Below, piece by piece: positions 41,247 to 49,450 of a DNA stretch of 57,973 bases. Under the pieces are notes generated by a model. The model saw only the letters and a program-made list of their open reading frames with translations, was not told the origin of the DNA and did no database searches. The position numbers and the translations under genes are program-made. Position 1 is the first letter of the stretch; the number at the start of each line of letters is the position of its first letter. This DNA comes from a virus, in IMG/VR virus record IMGVR_UViG_3300046471_000036, positions 1 through 57,973 of that record. The stretch is one strand, 5' to 3'.

Positions 41247-41740
41247 CACTCACCAGATCCGGCATCAAACCCGGCAAAGGCTTCAAGCCCCGCGCCAAAT
41301 TCCTTCGCGCTGCATCGCGCAGCAAACCAGCATCCAGTGCAGGCGTGCTGCGTGTCGACGCGGTGCAGCGGGAGAAGAGGACGAAGAAGTCACGCCCGAA
41401 AGCGACGCCAGCCGATCGCGCGCACATGGGCGCCGTCGCCGCGATGGGCTGCTGCCTCTGCGAACACCTGGGCTCTGGCGCCACGCCGGCCGAAGTCCAC
41501 CACGTTCGCGCGCGGCACGGCTGGGGCAGGTCGGGGCACGACAAGGTGATTCCGCTTTGCCGCGCACACCACACGGGCCAGCCGGGCGGCGTGCATGACA
41601 TGGGGCGCGAGGAGTTCACGGCTCTGTACGGGGTCAGCGAAATCGAACTGCTCGAGCGCGTGACGCTTCGGCTTATCAGCGGGAAAGTAACGAGTTCTGA
41701 CCTCGCCGCAATCCCTAAACAAATATCACTGGAGCAATAA
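41243..41740 (+). CDS. Ref-like HNH recombination nuclease
   Basis: 165 residues. Basic N-terminus; then the HNH-like core CCLCEHLGSGATPAEVHHVRA, RHGWGRSGHDKVIPLCRAHH and GGVHDMGREEF. This is the layout of the phage P1 Ref/recombination-enhancement family. A RecA-dependent nuclease role is expected. The ATG at 41243 overlaps the preceding stop. Confidence 0.85.
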   Translation: MTLTRSGIKPGKGFKPRAKFLRAASRSKPASSAGVLRVDAVQREKRTKKSRPKATPADRAHMGAVAAMGCCLCEHLGSGATPAEVHHVRARHGWGRSGHDKVIPLCRAHHTGQPGGVHDMGREEFTALYGVSEIELLERVTLRLISGKVTSSDLAAIPKQISLEQ

Positions 41741-41741
41741 A

Positions 41742-42221
41742 TTGTCTAATCCAATTATCTCATGCTGCAAGCGCAGCGCCACGCCGGCCAATCTGGCCGT
41801 GATCCTCGTCAACGCATTGGGGGGGGGCGTGACCATGGGAGCCTTCTGCGTATTCGGCATCAGCCGCACCGTCTGCAAAACTCTCGCTGCACGTAAAACA
41901 CCAGAACGGGAAGGTCGCGAGCCGGTCCCGATTGCCGTATGGGCTGCGCGCCGCGATGCGCTGGCCGAACAGCTTTTCATCGACTCCACGCGCCGCGTAA
42001 AGATCAGCCCCGAGCTGGACGCGCCGCAGTTCTGCCGCGACTGGCTGCAGGCAGACCCGGGCAACGTGCGCGACACCGTACTGATGGTGCGCGGGCCGAA
42101 AGTTGACAAGCACGGCAACGCGGTAACGCGCAATGGAATTCAAGTCGAAACGTGGCTGAATTACGAGGGCGAGTGCGCGCGGCTGAAGATCACACCATAC
42201 CTGTTCGCGGAGGCGTCATGA
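41742..42221 (+). CDS. Early protein of unknown role, start uncertain
   Basis: 159 residues if started at the TTG 41742, which has GGAG 7 bases upstream. A run of nine Gs (41819-41827) lies within the N-terminal part. An ATG at 41835 gives a 128-residue form starting MGAFCVFGISRTVCK, which resembles the start of related phage proteins I recall. The core includes AVWAARRDALAEQLFIDS and VRDTVLMVRGPKVD. Not assigned to a known function. Confidence 0.6.
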   Translation: MSNPIISCCKRSATPANLAVILVNALGGGVTMGAFCVFGISRTVCKTLAARKTPEREGREPVPIAVWAARRDALAEQLFIDSTRRVKISPELDAPQFCRDWLQADPGNVRDTVLMVRGPKVDKHGNAVTRNGIQVETWLNYEGECARLKITPYLFAEAS

Positions 42222-42907
42222 CCTCCCGCGCCAAGAACGTCGCCGTCGGCCGCAGCCAGCGCAACGACGCCCGCGTCTCCGCGCTACTGGTCGACAAGCA
42301 GCTGAGCAATCAGCAAATCGCCGACGCGTTGCACATGTCCCGCGACAGCGCGCACATTTACACCCGCCGACTGCGCGACTGCACGCCGAAGCGCATCTAC
42401 CTGTGCGGCTGGCTGCACGCCCCGAAAGGCAAGCCGGCGCCACTGTTCACGGCTGGAGACCTGCCTGACGTCGAGTACGCGTCGACTCGCAAGAGTAAGC
42501 AGCCCAACCGGGCGATCGCGCAAATCGAGAGAATCAAAATAGCACTGGCTGAGCCGAAGACCGCAAATCAACTAGCCGTCGCGATTTTTCGATGCAATAG
42601 CCAGACGCACAAGTACCTGCGGATGCTGCGCGACGAAAAACTTGTCTACATCAAGGGTTTGGCGCCGCTGGATGGACGCGGCGAACAAGCGCCGATTTAC
42701 GCGCTGGGGAATCTTCCGGATGCGGTCAAGCTTCGCCAAGCGCGCGGCGAGCGCAGCCAGAAAGAGCAGGCCAGCCCAAGTCGAAAATTCCAGGTCGGTA
42801 CGTCACGTCGGGCCCGCCGTCGTAAGGAGAAGAGCCTGCCGCCGCCAGTACCAGCCAGCCCGTTCGCGGCGCTATTCCAAATCAACCAGGAGGGCGCAGC
42901 ATGCTGA
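42218..42907 (+). CDS. Duplicated winged-helix regulator
   Basis: 229 residues from ATG 42218 (ATGA). Two similar winged-helix units: about 20-90 (IADALHMSRDSAHIYTRRL, then RIYLCGWLHAPKGKPAPLFT) and about 108-175 (LVYIKGLAPLDGRGEQAPIY). Both end in the phrase APxFTAGDLPD or APIYALGNLPD. The C-terminal 50 residues are basic. Probably a DNA-binding regulator; target unknown. Confidence 0.7.
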   Translation: MTSRAKNVAVGRSQRNDARVSALLVDKQLSNQQIADALHMSRDSAHIYTRRLRDCTPKRIYLCGWLHAPKGKPAPLFTAGDLPDVEYASTRKSKQPNRAIAQIERIKIALAEPKTANQLAVAIFRCNSQTHKYLRMLRDEKLVYIKGLAPLDGRGEQAPIYALGNLPDAVKLRQARGERSQKEQASPSRKFQVGTSRRARRRKEKSLPPPVPASPFAALFQINQEGAAC

Positions 42908-43011
42908 CCCGCGCCATCAAATTCCTCGCGTCCTGCATTCGCCTGCGCTCTATTGGCTCCGCGCTGTGGGTTGACGCCTATGACAACTACAACGAAAAGA
43001 ATCGCCCATGA
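42901..43011 (+). CDS. 36-residue peptide upstream of ParB-like gene
   Basis: ATG just before the preceding stop; ATGA into the ParB-like gene. Amphipathic N-terminus, then ALWVDAYDNYNEKN. Coding status supported by coupling only. Confidence 0.45.
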   Translation: MLTRAIKFLASCIRLRSIGSALWVDAYDNYNEKNRP

Positions 43012-43955
43012 CCCAGCAAATTGACATGATTCCTGTCGAGTCCGTCCGTATCAATGGCGGCACTCAGTCCCGCGTCGAGTTGAATCAGGCGACGATTTCC
43101 GAATACGCCGAGTCGATCCGCCTTGCGGTTGATCTGCCGCCGGTTGTGGTGTTCTTCGATGGCGCAACGTTCTGGCTTGCCGACGGGTTCCACCGATTCC
43201 ACGCTCACCGCGAGGCCGGCGCCATGGAGATCGCGGGCGACATTCACACTGGGACGCAGCGCGACGCCATCCTGTATTCGGTCGGCGCCAACGCTGCGCA
43301 CGGGCTACGCCGCACAAACGCGGACAAGCGCCGCGCCGTCGAAACGCTTTTGAATGACGCGGAATGGGCGGCATGGAGCGGAAACCAAATTGCGAAAGCC
43401 TGCGCAGTCTCCGAAAGCTTTGTCCGCCATCTTCGTTTAAACGAAGATACGCCCGCCGCGCCGCCCATCCGCATCGTTGAGCGTAACGGCAAAACCTACG
43501 AGCAAAACACCACCAACATCGGCAGGCCAGTGCCGCGCGTGGAATCGGATTCCACCCCGGCGCCCAAGTCCGCGCCGACGATCGCAACGCCACGCGCACC
43601 GGAGTCGGCGCCGGGCCCGGTCGAAACCATTGCCGACGAACCTGACGCCGCGCCAGCTCCGGAACCGGAAATCGGCGACATCACCGAATTGCGAGAGAAG
43701 GTCGCCGAACTGTCCGATCTGCTGCAATCGACGCTGGCCGACAACGAAATGATGGGCCGCGTGTTCGACGCCGACGACCAGATCAAGGCAGCGATGGCCG
43801 AAGCGACGCGCCAGCGCGCCATTGCGGAAAACGCCGAACGCACCCTGATCGCCAAAAACGGCGAGTTCGTCGAGCGCGCCCGCGCCGTTACCTACTGGCA
43901 GAACCGCGCGACCAAAGCCGAGAAAGCCCTGGAAAAACTGGAGCCTAAAAAATGA
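43008..43955 (+). CDS. ParB-like domain protein
   Basis: 315 residues. ParB/Srx nuclease-like domain at 1-110: IPVESVRIN, PPVVVFFDG, FWLADGFHRFHAHREAG (GxHR-type pocket). An HTH-like stretch near 120-145 (WSGNQIAKACAVSESFVRHL). Acidic, Pro-rich linker, then a coiled-coil C-terminus (ITELREKVAELSDLLQSTL). It starts the replication block and precedes the helicase by ATGA. An origin-binding or partition-like role is plausible. Confidence 0.8.
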   Translation: MTQQIDMIPVESVRINGGTQSRVELNQATISEYAESIRLAVDLPPVVVFFDGATFWLADGFHRFHAHREAGAMEIAGDIHTGTQRDAILYSVGANAAHGLRRTNADKRRAVETLLNDAEWAAWSGNQIAKACAVSESFVRHLRLNEDTPAAPPIRIVERNGKTYEQNTTNIGRPVPRVESDSTPAPKSAPTIATPRAPESAPGPVETIADEPDAAPAPEPEIGDITELREKVAELSDLLQSTLADNEMMGRVFDADDQIKAAMAEATRQRAIAENAERTLIAKNGEFVERARAVTYWQNRATKAEKALEKLEPKK

Positions 43956-45463
43956 CGACCAACTACGCAAGTGCGAAATTCCCCGAGCCGCGCCCATTCC
44001 AGACTGCCGCCCGCCTAAAGCTGCGCGAAGGGTTTGCCGCCGGCCACCGCTGCCAGATGTTGATGAGTCCCACCGGTTCCGGCAAGACGATCCTGGCGAT
44101 GTTCCTGACGCACGAAGCCCTGCTGCGCAACAAGCGCGTGATATTCGTCGCCGACCGCCGCACCCTGATCAACCAGACGTCGGAAGTCGCCGACTCGCTG
44201 GGCCTGATATCACACTCCGTCCTGATGGCTGGCCACTGGCGATTCAACCCGTCCCTGCCATTCCAGATTGCCAGCGCGCAAACGCTCGCGCGCCGGTCGT
44301 GGCCCGACGCCGACCTGATCATCATCGACGAATCGCACACGCAACTGAAAGCGTGGACGGAGCATATCCAGACATGCCGCGCCGCCGTCATCGGCCTGTC
44401 GGCGACGCCATTCAGTTCCGGCCTGGGCAAACTGTTCACCAACCTGGTCAACGCCACCACGATGAACGAACTGACGCAATCGGGCGTACTGGTGCCGATG
44501 CGCGTCATGTCCTGCACGAAGGTCAACATGAAGGGCGCAGCAACCGCCGGCGGCGAATGGACGGACGCCGCGGCACAAGAGCGCGGCATGGAGATCGTCG
44601 GCGACGTCGTGCACGAATGGATCAAGCATGCCGAGGGACGCAAGACCATCGTGTTCGGCGCCACCATTGCTCACTGCGAAGCCATGGCGCGCGAGTTCAA
44701 CAGCGCCGGCGTCATGGCCATGGTGTTCACGGCCGAAACGACGGAAGCCGAACGCAAGGAGATTCTGGAGGATTTCAAGCAGGCCGACGCCGTGCTGAAA
44801 GTGCTGATTTCCGTCGAGGCGCTGGCCAAGGGCTTCGATCAGCGCGACGTCAGCTGCGTGTGCGACGTGCGCCCGCTGCGCAAATCACTGTCGACCGCCA
44901 TCCAGATGTGGGGCCGCGGCCTGCGCGCGTCGCCCGAAACCGGCAAGACCGACCTGCTGCTGCTCGACTTCTCCGGCAACATCGTTCGCTTTGCCGAGGA
45001 CTACGAAGCCATTTTCTACGACGGACTGGACGCGCTCGACATGGGCGAAAAACTCGACAAGACGATCCGAAAGGACGACGAGGAAGAATCGGACGCGCCG
45101 GCCAAGTGCCCGAAATGCGGCTTCTCGCCGTTCCGCAAGCGCTGCGTGTCGTGCGGCCACGAAATCATCAAGCCGAACCTGATCGAACATGAGGCCGGCG
45201 AAATGAAGGAATTCAAGATCGGCAAGGCCACCGTCGGCAACAAGCTGAAAGTGTGGGAAGAGGCCGTCACGCTATGCCGCAATCAGGGCAAGCCGGAAAC
45301 CGCAAAGGGCAGGGCATTCCACCTGTTCAAGAGCATCACCGGGGTCGAGCCGCGCGGCCTTCCATCGTTCGACGCGGTGCAGAACGTGCCGATCTCGCGC
45401 GCCGTGATGAACAAGGCCAAGGCCAACGCGATTGCGTTCTCACGTGGGAGGCAGGCGCCATGA
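43952..45463 (+). CDS. SF2 DEAD/DEAH-box helicase
   Basis: 503 residues. Walker A PTGSGKT (40-46), motif Ia VIFVADRRTL, motif II DESH (126-129), motif III LSATPF, motif V/VI VEALAKGFDQRD and QMWGRGLRAS. The C-terminal zinc motif is CPKCGFSPFRKRCVSCG. Likely the replicative or origin-unwinding helicase of the phage, as in other phages with a helicase-primase pair. ATGA into the primase. Confidence 0.92.
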   Translation: MTTNYASAKFPEPRPFQTAARLKLREGFAAGHRCQMLMSPTGSGKTILAMFLTHEALLRNKRVIFVADRRTLINQTSEVADSLGLISHSVLMAGHWRFNPSLPFQIASAQTLARRSWPDADLIIIDESHTQLKAWTEHIQTCRAAVIGLSATPFSSGLGKLFTNLVNATTMNELTQSGVLVPMRVMSCTKVNMKGAATAGGEWTDAAAQERGMEIVGDVVHEWIKHAEGRKTIVFGATIAHCEAMAREFNSAGVMAMVFTAETTEAERKEILEDFKQADAVLKVLISVEALAKGFDQRDVSCVCDVRPLRKSLSTAIQMWGRGLRASPETGKTDLLLLDFSGNIVRFAEDYEAIFYDGLDALDMGEKLDKTIRKDDEEESDAPAKCPKCGFSPFRKRCVSCGHEIIKPNLIEHEAGEMKEFKIGKATVGNKLKVWEEAVTLCRNQGKPETAKGRAFHLFKSITGVEPRGLPSFDAVQNVPISRAVMNKAKANAIAFSRGRQAP

Positions 45464-46410
45464 CGACGCAAAAAGCGCAATCTGCGCTCACCTTCATCCC
45501 GCCGCACGACCGCGACCTGTGGGTCAAGATGGGCATGGCCGTCAAGAATGAATTTGCCGAGGACGGCTTCGACATGTGGGACGCCTGGAGTCAGGGCGCC
45601 GACTCGTACGATGCCAAGGCGGCGAAATCCGTGTGGCGCAGCATCAGCGCCGCCGGTAAGATCGGCATCGGCACGCTGTTCCGCGAAGCTGCAGCGAACG
45701 GCTGGCGCGACAACGGCGAGCATCGCGGCCCGCTGACGCCGCAGGAGGCCGCCGAACGCCAGCGCGCGCGTGATGAGCGCGACCGGGCCGCCGACGCCGA
45801 GCAGCGCCGCAAAGAGGCAGGATACCGCGCGGCCGCCGCTGCAGCGCAAACCACCGTCGAAAACTGCGAACTGAAAACGCACTATTACCTGAACTCGAAA
45901 GGCCTGCCTGACGTGCTGGGCCTGGTGAGCGACGCCACCTTGATCGTGCCGATGCGCGACCTGGTGACGAACGATCTGCGCGGCATGCAAACCATCGACT
46001 GGGTGCCAGAGGAACGGCGCTGGGAAAAGAAGATGGCGCACGGAATGCGCGCCAAGGGCGCTGTCCTCCGGCTAGGGAATCAGCGGGCCAAGGAAACGTT
46101 CTTGGTCGAAGGGTACGCCACCGGCCTGTCGGTCGAAATGGCTCTGCGCCGGCTGCGCCTGAACGCCTCCGTGCTGATTTGCTTCAGCGACTCCAATCTG
46201 GCGCACGTGTCCACGCTGCTAACCGGCGCCGCGTTCGTCATCGCCGACAACGATGCGTCACAGGCCGGAGAGAAGGCGGCGATCAAGACGGGGCTGCCAT
46301 GGGGCATGTCGTCGGAGGTCGGATTTGACGCAAATGACCATCATCAGAAGTTCGGCCTGGCCGCGCTTTGCAAGCTGATTATCGACATTCGCATGAGGGA
46401 AAAGCCATGA
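45460..46410 (+). CDS. Primase with PriCT-like and Toprim domains
   Basis: 316 residues from ATG 45460. N-terminal PriCT_2-like part: FIPPHDRDLWVKMGMAVKNE, then MWDAWSQGADSYD. Central charged linker. Toprim-like part from about 190: LIVPMRDL, FLVEGYATGLSVEMAL (Glu of Toprim), FVIADNDAS (DxD). Synthesises primers next to the helicase. ATGA overlaps. Confidence 0.88.
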   Translation: MTTQKAQSALTFIPPHDRDLWVKMGMAVKNEFAEDGFDMWDAWSQGADSYDAKAAKSVWRSISAAGKIGIGTLFREAAANGWRDNGEHRGPLTPQEAAERQRARDERDRAADAEQRRKEAGYRAAAAAAQTTVENCELKTHYYLNSKGLPDVLGLVSDATLIVPMRDLVTNDLRGMQTIDWVPEERRWEKKMAHGMRAKGAVLRLGNQRAKETFLVEGYATGLSVEMALRRLRLNASVLICFSDSNLAHVSTLLTGAAFVIADNDASQAGEKAAIKTGLPWGMSSEVGFDANDHHQKFGLAALCKLIIDIRMREKP

Positions 46411-46718
46411 GCGCCGTCCAATACCTGACCGTAAAAAACTGGAAAGAATTTCAGCACTACGGCAAGCGCAACCCGCCATGGATCAAGTTGCACCGCGCGA
46501 TCCTCGACGACTACAGCTTTTGCGCCCTGACCGACGCTGCCAAGGCACATCTGATGCTGCTGTGGGTCTACGCCAGCCAGAACGACGGCCGAATCCCGGT
46601 CGATGTCCCGTTCCTCGAAAAGAAGTTGTCGTGCCGAGATCTGGATCTGGACGTGTTCGTTCAGGCCGGATTTCTGATCGCTACAGATAGGCCAAAGCCG
46701 GCGCTAGCAGCTTGCTAG
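46407..46718 (+). CDS. Replication-type protein, frameshifted
   Basis: 103 residues are readable: WIKLHRAILDDYSFCALTDA and LLWVYASQNDGRIPVD fit the N-terminal domain of DnaT/O-like phage replication proteins. The frame ends early at TAG 46716. The -1 frame from about 46691 stays open (ASSLLATDAIHIAYSQ, then QLRREEIRAKPK) and stops at TGA 46826-46828, exactly overlapping the next ATG. This is expected of the intact gene (46407-46828), so a single-base loss near 46688-46690 is likely. Confidence 0.7.
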   Translation: MSAVQYLTVKNWKEFQHYGKRNPPWIKLHRAILDDYSFCALTDAAKAHLMLLWVYASQNDGRIPVDVPFLEKKLSCRDLDLDVFVQAGFLIATDRPKPALAAC

Positions 46719-46824
46719 CAACTGACGCTATTCACATTGCCTATTCCCAGAAGAGTGCGCTAGCAACTGACGTGCAGCTTAGAAGAGAAGAGATAAGGGC
46801 AAAACCAAAGGCAAAACCGGCACC

Positions 46825-47112
46825 ATGAACCACAGTCAAATTCAAGAACAGATTCAACAGCAAAAGCCAAGTCAAGAGCCTTGCGCCTGGTGCTTGACGA
46901 ACGCCGGCCGGACGCACGCGAATCGCAAGTGCTGCCAACTGCGCCGCCTGGCCATGGCGCCGCGCCACGCTCAAGCCGAATTTGCCAAGAGTCTGACCGA
47001 TGGCGAACGCGCCGCGCTGCGCCCGAGACTGGCGGCCGAAATCAAACGGCTGCGCGCGCTTCGGGAAGCCGCCAATGCCGCGCCGGCTGCATCTGCGGGG
47101 CCGCCAGCGTGA
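46825..47112 (+). CDS. Small Cys-containing protein
   Basis: 95 residues. Gln-rich start, then PCAWCLTNAGRTHANRKCCQ (four Cys), a helix (LTDGERAALRPRLAAEIKRL) and an Ala-rich tail. Possibly a zinc-binding helper of the replication genes. ATGA overlap with the -1 frame of the preceding gene. Confidence 0.6.
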   Translation: MNHSQIQEQIQQQKPSQEPCAWCLTNAGRTHANRKCCQLRRLAMAPRHAQAEFAKSLTDGERAALRPRLAAEIKRLRALREAANAAPAASAGPPA

Positions 47113-47187
47113 TTTCTGAACTCATTGGCTGCATCCTGTCGTCCGACCCCAAATAAATTGAACCTGAAGCGTTTTAAGGAAAATCGA

Positions 47188-47616
47188 ATGATCGAGTTCA
47201 TCATCCCCGGCCAGCCAGTCGCCAAAGGTCGCCCGAAGTTCGCGCGGCGCGGCGCCCACGTCGTTGCCTACACGCCCGAAAAGACCGCCAGCTACGAGAA
47301 CCTGGTCAAGATCGCTGCGACGACGGCAATGTGCGGCCAGCCGCCGAGCGGCAAGCCCATCGCGCTGTCGATCAGCATCAACCTGCAGATCCCGGCCAGC
47401 TGGTCCGGCAAGCGCCGCGCGCAGGCCGAACTGGGCGCCATCTACGCCACCAAGAAGCCGGACGCCGACAACGTGCTCAAGGGCATCAAGGACGGCTGCA
47501 ACGGAATCGTGTGGCGCGACGACGCCCAGGTGGTGCGCGTCATGCTGGAAAAACGGTACTCGGCCACGCCGCGAGCGCTGGTGCGGGTCATTGAAATTGA
47601 AGGGGAATGCGCGTGA
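47188..47616 (+). CDS. rusA: RusA-family Holliday junction resolvase
   Basis: 142 residues from ATG 47188 (AAGG upstream). RusA core: IPGQPVAKGRPKFARRG, TPEKTASYENLV, KKPDADNVLKGIKDGCNGIVW and DDAQV, with catalytic Asp residues in DADN and DDAQ. Resolves branched DNA before packaging. The 75 bases before it hold nothing but a doubtful 15-codon ORF. Confidence 0.93.
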   Translation: MIEFIIPGQPVAKGRPKFARRGAHVVAYTPEKTASYENLVKIAATTAMCGQPPSGKPIALSISINLQIPASWSGKRRAQAELGAIYATKKPDADNVLKGIKDGCNGIVWRDDAQVVRVMLEKRYSATPRALVRVIEIEGECA

Positions 47617-48041
47617 TGGGTAACTCAACCAAGCCCCGCAAGCCGCACCGCCCGAAGCCCGTCGTCAAGCCGCTGGGCATGCGCGACCACCACAAGCACG
47701 AACTACCCGCACTGGCGGCGCTTGACGCACTCGGCAAAGCACATTTCGCCGAGCAGCACGTGTACGACCTGCTGAGCGCTGCCGACCTGGTCAAGCGCAT
47801 CGCGCCGAAGGATGCCGAGATCCGCGTGGCAGCGCAGGCAGTCATCCACGCGATCGCCGAAATCCAGCACCGGGCGCAGCGCACTTGCAAGACGGGTGCC
47901 ACCGGGCCGGAAATGACCGCGATCCGGCAGTCCATGGGCAGCGTCATCGCCTACCTGCGCGACTGCACCAACGTTCAGATTTACCGGGCTTCACTGGCCG
48001 CCGTGGCCGAATTTAACAAGACAGGAGCGTTACGGGTATGA
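47616..48041 (+). CDS. Early/delayed protein of unknown role
   Basis: 141 residues from the ATG at 47616 (TGATG with rusA); a start at 47607 is possible. Basic start (NSTKPRKPHRPKPVVKPLGM), then a helical domain with LLSAADLVKRIAPKDAEIRV and a C-terminal helix. Not recognised. Similar genes of this size accompany RusA in other phages. Confidence 0.6.
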   Translation: MGNSTKPRKPHRPKPVVKPLGMRDHHKHELPALAALDALGKAHFAEQHVYDLLSAADLVKRIAPKDAEIRVAAQAVIHAIAEIQHRAQRTCKTGATGPEMTAIRQSMGSVIAYLRDCTNVQIYRASLAAVAEFNKTGALRV

Positions 48042-48131
48042 GGCGTCGGATCGACACAACAACGTGTTGCCGAGAGGCGACAAACTTGCATAAATATGGT
48101 AAGGTCAGGTGGTCTTTTAACAGGGGGTGGC

Positions 48132-48674
48132 ATGGGTTTCAGTGATAAGTACCTTCGTGCGTTGCTCACCTCCGATCTGCGCGACGACGCATTTCACCAT
48201 CAGCCCGAGACGCTCCAGGCATCCGCGCACGCCGACAAGGTTGCGCGCGACCTGGGCTCTTTGCTGAAACGTGTCAAGTACGCTGACACGCTCGGCCGCC
48301 AGTTCGAGGACAACGCCGGCAACTTGGCGCACCTGCTGCGCGAGTGGTCCGCCATCGTTGCCGAGAAGGGCGCCGCTCGCAACTGGATCAGGCCAGCCGA
48401 TATTCCGACCATTGGCCATCTGGCCCCGGCGATGTACAAGCGCGTGGCTGAAGCCAGTCTGGCGCACTTCCTCGACGGCAAATGCGTCGTGTGCCGCGGC
48501 GCCAAGGTCGGGCCGGACCGGCGAACATGCGGGACCTGCGCGGGCACAGGAGACGCTAAGATCGTCGGCATGAGCGACTTCGAGCGCCTGCGCACGCTGG
48601 ACATGGTGAGCGAGTTGATGTCGCTGGAGTCGAGCCATTCGGGCGCGGCCAATGTGTTGTTGCGGAGGGATTGA
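48132..48674 (+). CDS. Candidate Q-like late antiterminator with zinc motif
   Basis: 180 residues from ATG 48132 (GGGGG upstream). A DnaJ-like zinc motif at about 118-142, CVVCRGAKVGPDRRTCGTCA plus GTG, resembles the Cys4 finger of phage Q antiterminators. Preceded by a helical domain. Last regulatory gene before the late control region; the late operon carries internal terminators. The Q role is inference from place and motif. The 90 bases upstream (48042-48131) contain a possible promoter and an inverted repeat CAAC...GTTG. Confidence 0.6.
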   Translation: MGFSDKYLRALLTSDLRDDAFHHQPETLQASAHADKVARDLGSLLKRVKYADTLGRQFEDNAGNLAHLLREWSAIVAEKGAARNWIRPADIPTIGHLAPAMYKRVAEASLAHFLDGKCVVCRGAKVGPDRRTCGTCAGTGDAKIVGMSDFERLRTLDMVSELMSLESSHSGAANVLLRRD

Positions 48675-49036
48675 TGAAGGTCGATGAATTGGCGGGCGCG
48701 CAGCTGGACTATTGGGCTGCGCTTGCTGACGGGCGTTCGGCCGACGAGATTGTGATTGTCGAACGCGCCGATGGATCGAAGGGGCTTCAAGGCTACGATT
48801 CGGATCGCGGCATGTATGTCGGGCTGAACTACTCGACCGATTGGCGCTACGGCGGGCCGATCATTGAAAAAAACGACATCAAGATCATGCCGTGGCATCC
48901 AGGTCGCAAGACGGGCATCAATTTTTGGATGGCGCAAGCCGTCGGCAAGGGCGCTGTTCTTGGGTCAACAGCTTTACTTGCCGCCATGCGCGCCTTCGTT
49001 GCCAGCAAATACGGCAAAACCGTGCCCGACGAATAA
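48674..49036 (+). CDS. NinX/DUF2591-like protein
   Basis: 120 residues. The pattern ELAGAQLDYWAALADGR, YSTDWRYGGPIIEKNDI and LLAAMRAFVASKYG matches the DUF2591/NinX family of phage genes. Function unknown. TGATG coupling with the zinc-motif gene. Confidence 0.85.
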   Translation: MKVDELAGAQLDYWAALADGRSADEIVIVERADGSKGLQGYDSDRGMYVGLNYSTDWRYGGPIIEKNDIKIMPWHPGRKTGINFWMAQAVGKGAVLGSTALLAAMRAFVASKYGKTVPDE

Positions 49037-49050
49037 ACATCCACCAGTCA

Positions 49051-49082
49051 TTGCAGACTTATCTGCAATAGCGTAGTAAAAT
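49051..49082 (+). promoter_or_regulatory. Candidate late promoter with perfect palindrome
   Basis: TTGCAGA-CTTA-TCTGCAA (49051-49068) is a perfect 7-bp inverted repeat. TTGCAG may serve as -35 with TAGTAA 17 bases further, or TAAAAT (49077-49082) as -10. It starts 14 bases after the last early gene. It has the location of lambda pR'. The activator is unknown. Confidence 0.5.
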
Positions 49083-49199
49083 ACGCGAGCAACACAAATT
49101 CTCCGCCAGGTCGTACTTATCGCATCCGCGATTCCGCCGCTGGGGGACTCAAGCAAGGCAAGCCATCCAGAGTTGCTTTGTCACGTCCAAAAATATCGA

Positions 49200-49230
49200 A
49201 GCCCGCACCGAAAGGTCAGCGGGCTTTTTT
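49200..49230 (+). terminator. Intrinsic terminator (tR'-like)
   Basis: Stem AGCCCGC/GCGGGCT with a 12-base loop, then six Ts. It lies about 120 bases after the late-promoter candidate, the lambda pR'-tR' arrangement. Confidence 0.75.
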
Positions 49231-49239
49231 ACGTTCGTT

Positions 49240-49316
49240 GCCGCCATAGCGCAGCTGGCCAGAACGCCGGTTTTGTAGTCCGGATGTCCGGGGTTCGACT
49301 CCTCGTGGCGGCTCCA
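49240..49316 (+). tRNA. tRNA-Thr(TGT)-like gene
   Basis: 77 bases. Acceptor GCCGCCA/TGGCGGC, discriminator T, encoded CCA. Anticodon stem CCGGT/TCCGG around loop ttTGTag gives anticodon TGT (Thr). T arm CGGGG-TTCGACT-CCTCG, one G-T pair. Flaws: T31-T39 mismatch and a D stem in which only the outer pairs form, so the D arm is non-standard. It sits 9 bases after one terminator and before another, inside the late leader. Functional status is uncertain. Confidence 0.75.
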
Positions 49317-49410
49317 GAGCAAATGTCCGCAAGGGCCAACGGTTGCAGGTGACGATGGGTGATATCGGAACCTGACTAATTATCCAGCGCCACTTCCCCG
49401 TGGCGCCTTC

Positions 49411-49436
49411 CCGCCGGCCTGTGCTGGCGGTCTTTT
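49411..49436 (+). terminator. Second leader terminator
   Basis: Stem CCGCCGGC/GCTGGCGG (one G-T pair) with a 4-base loop, then TCTTTTATT, 14 bases before the first late ORF. The stretch 49037-49450 carries no protein gene; it contains the promoter candidate, two terminators and the tRNA. Confidence 0.65.
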
Positions 49437-49450
49437 ATTCCGAGGTACGT

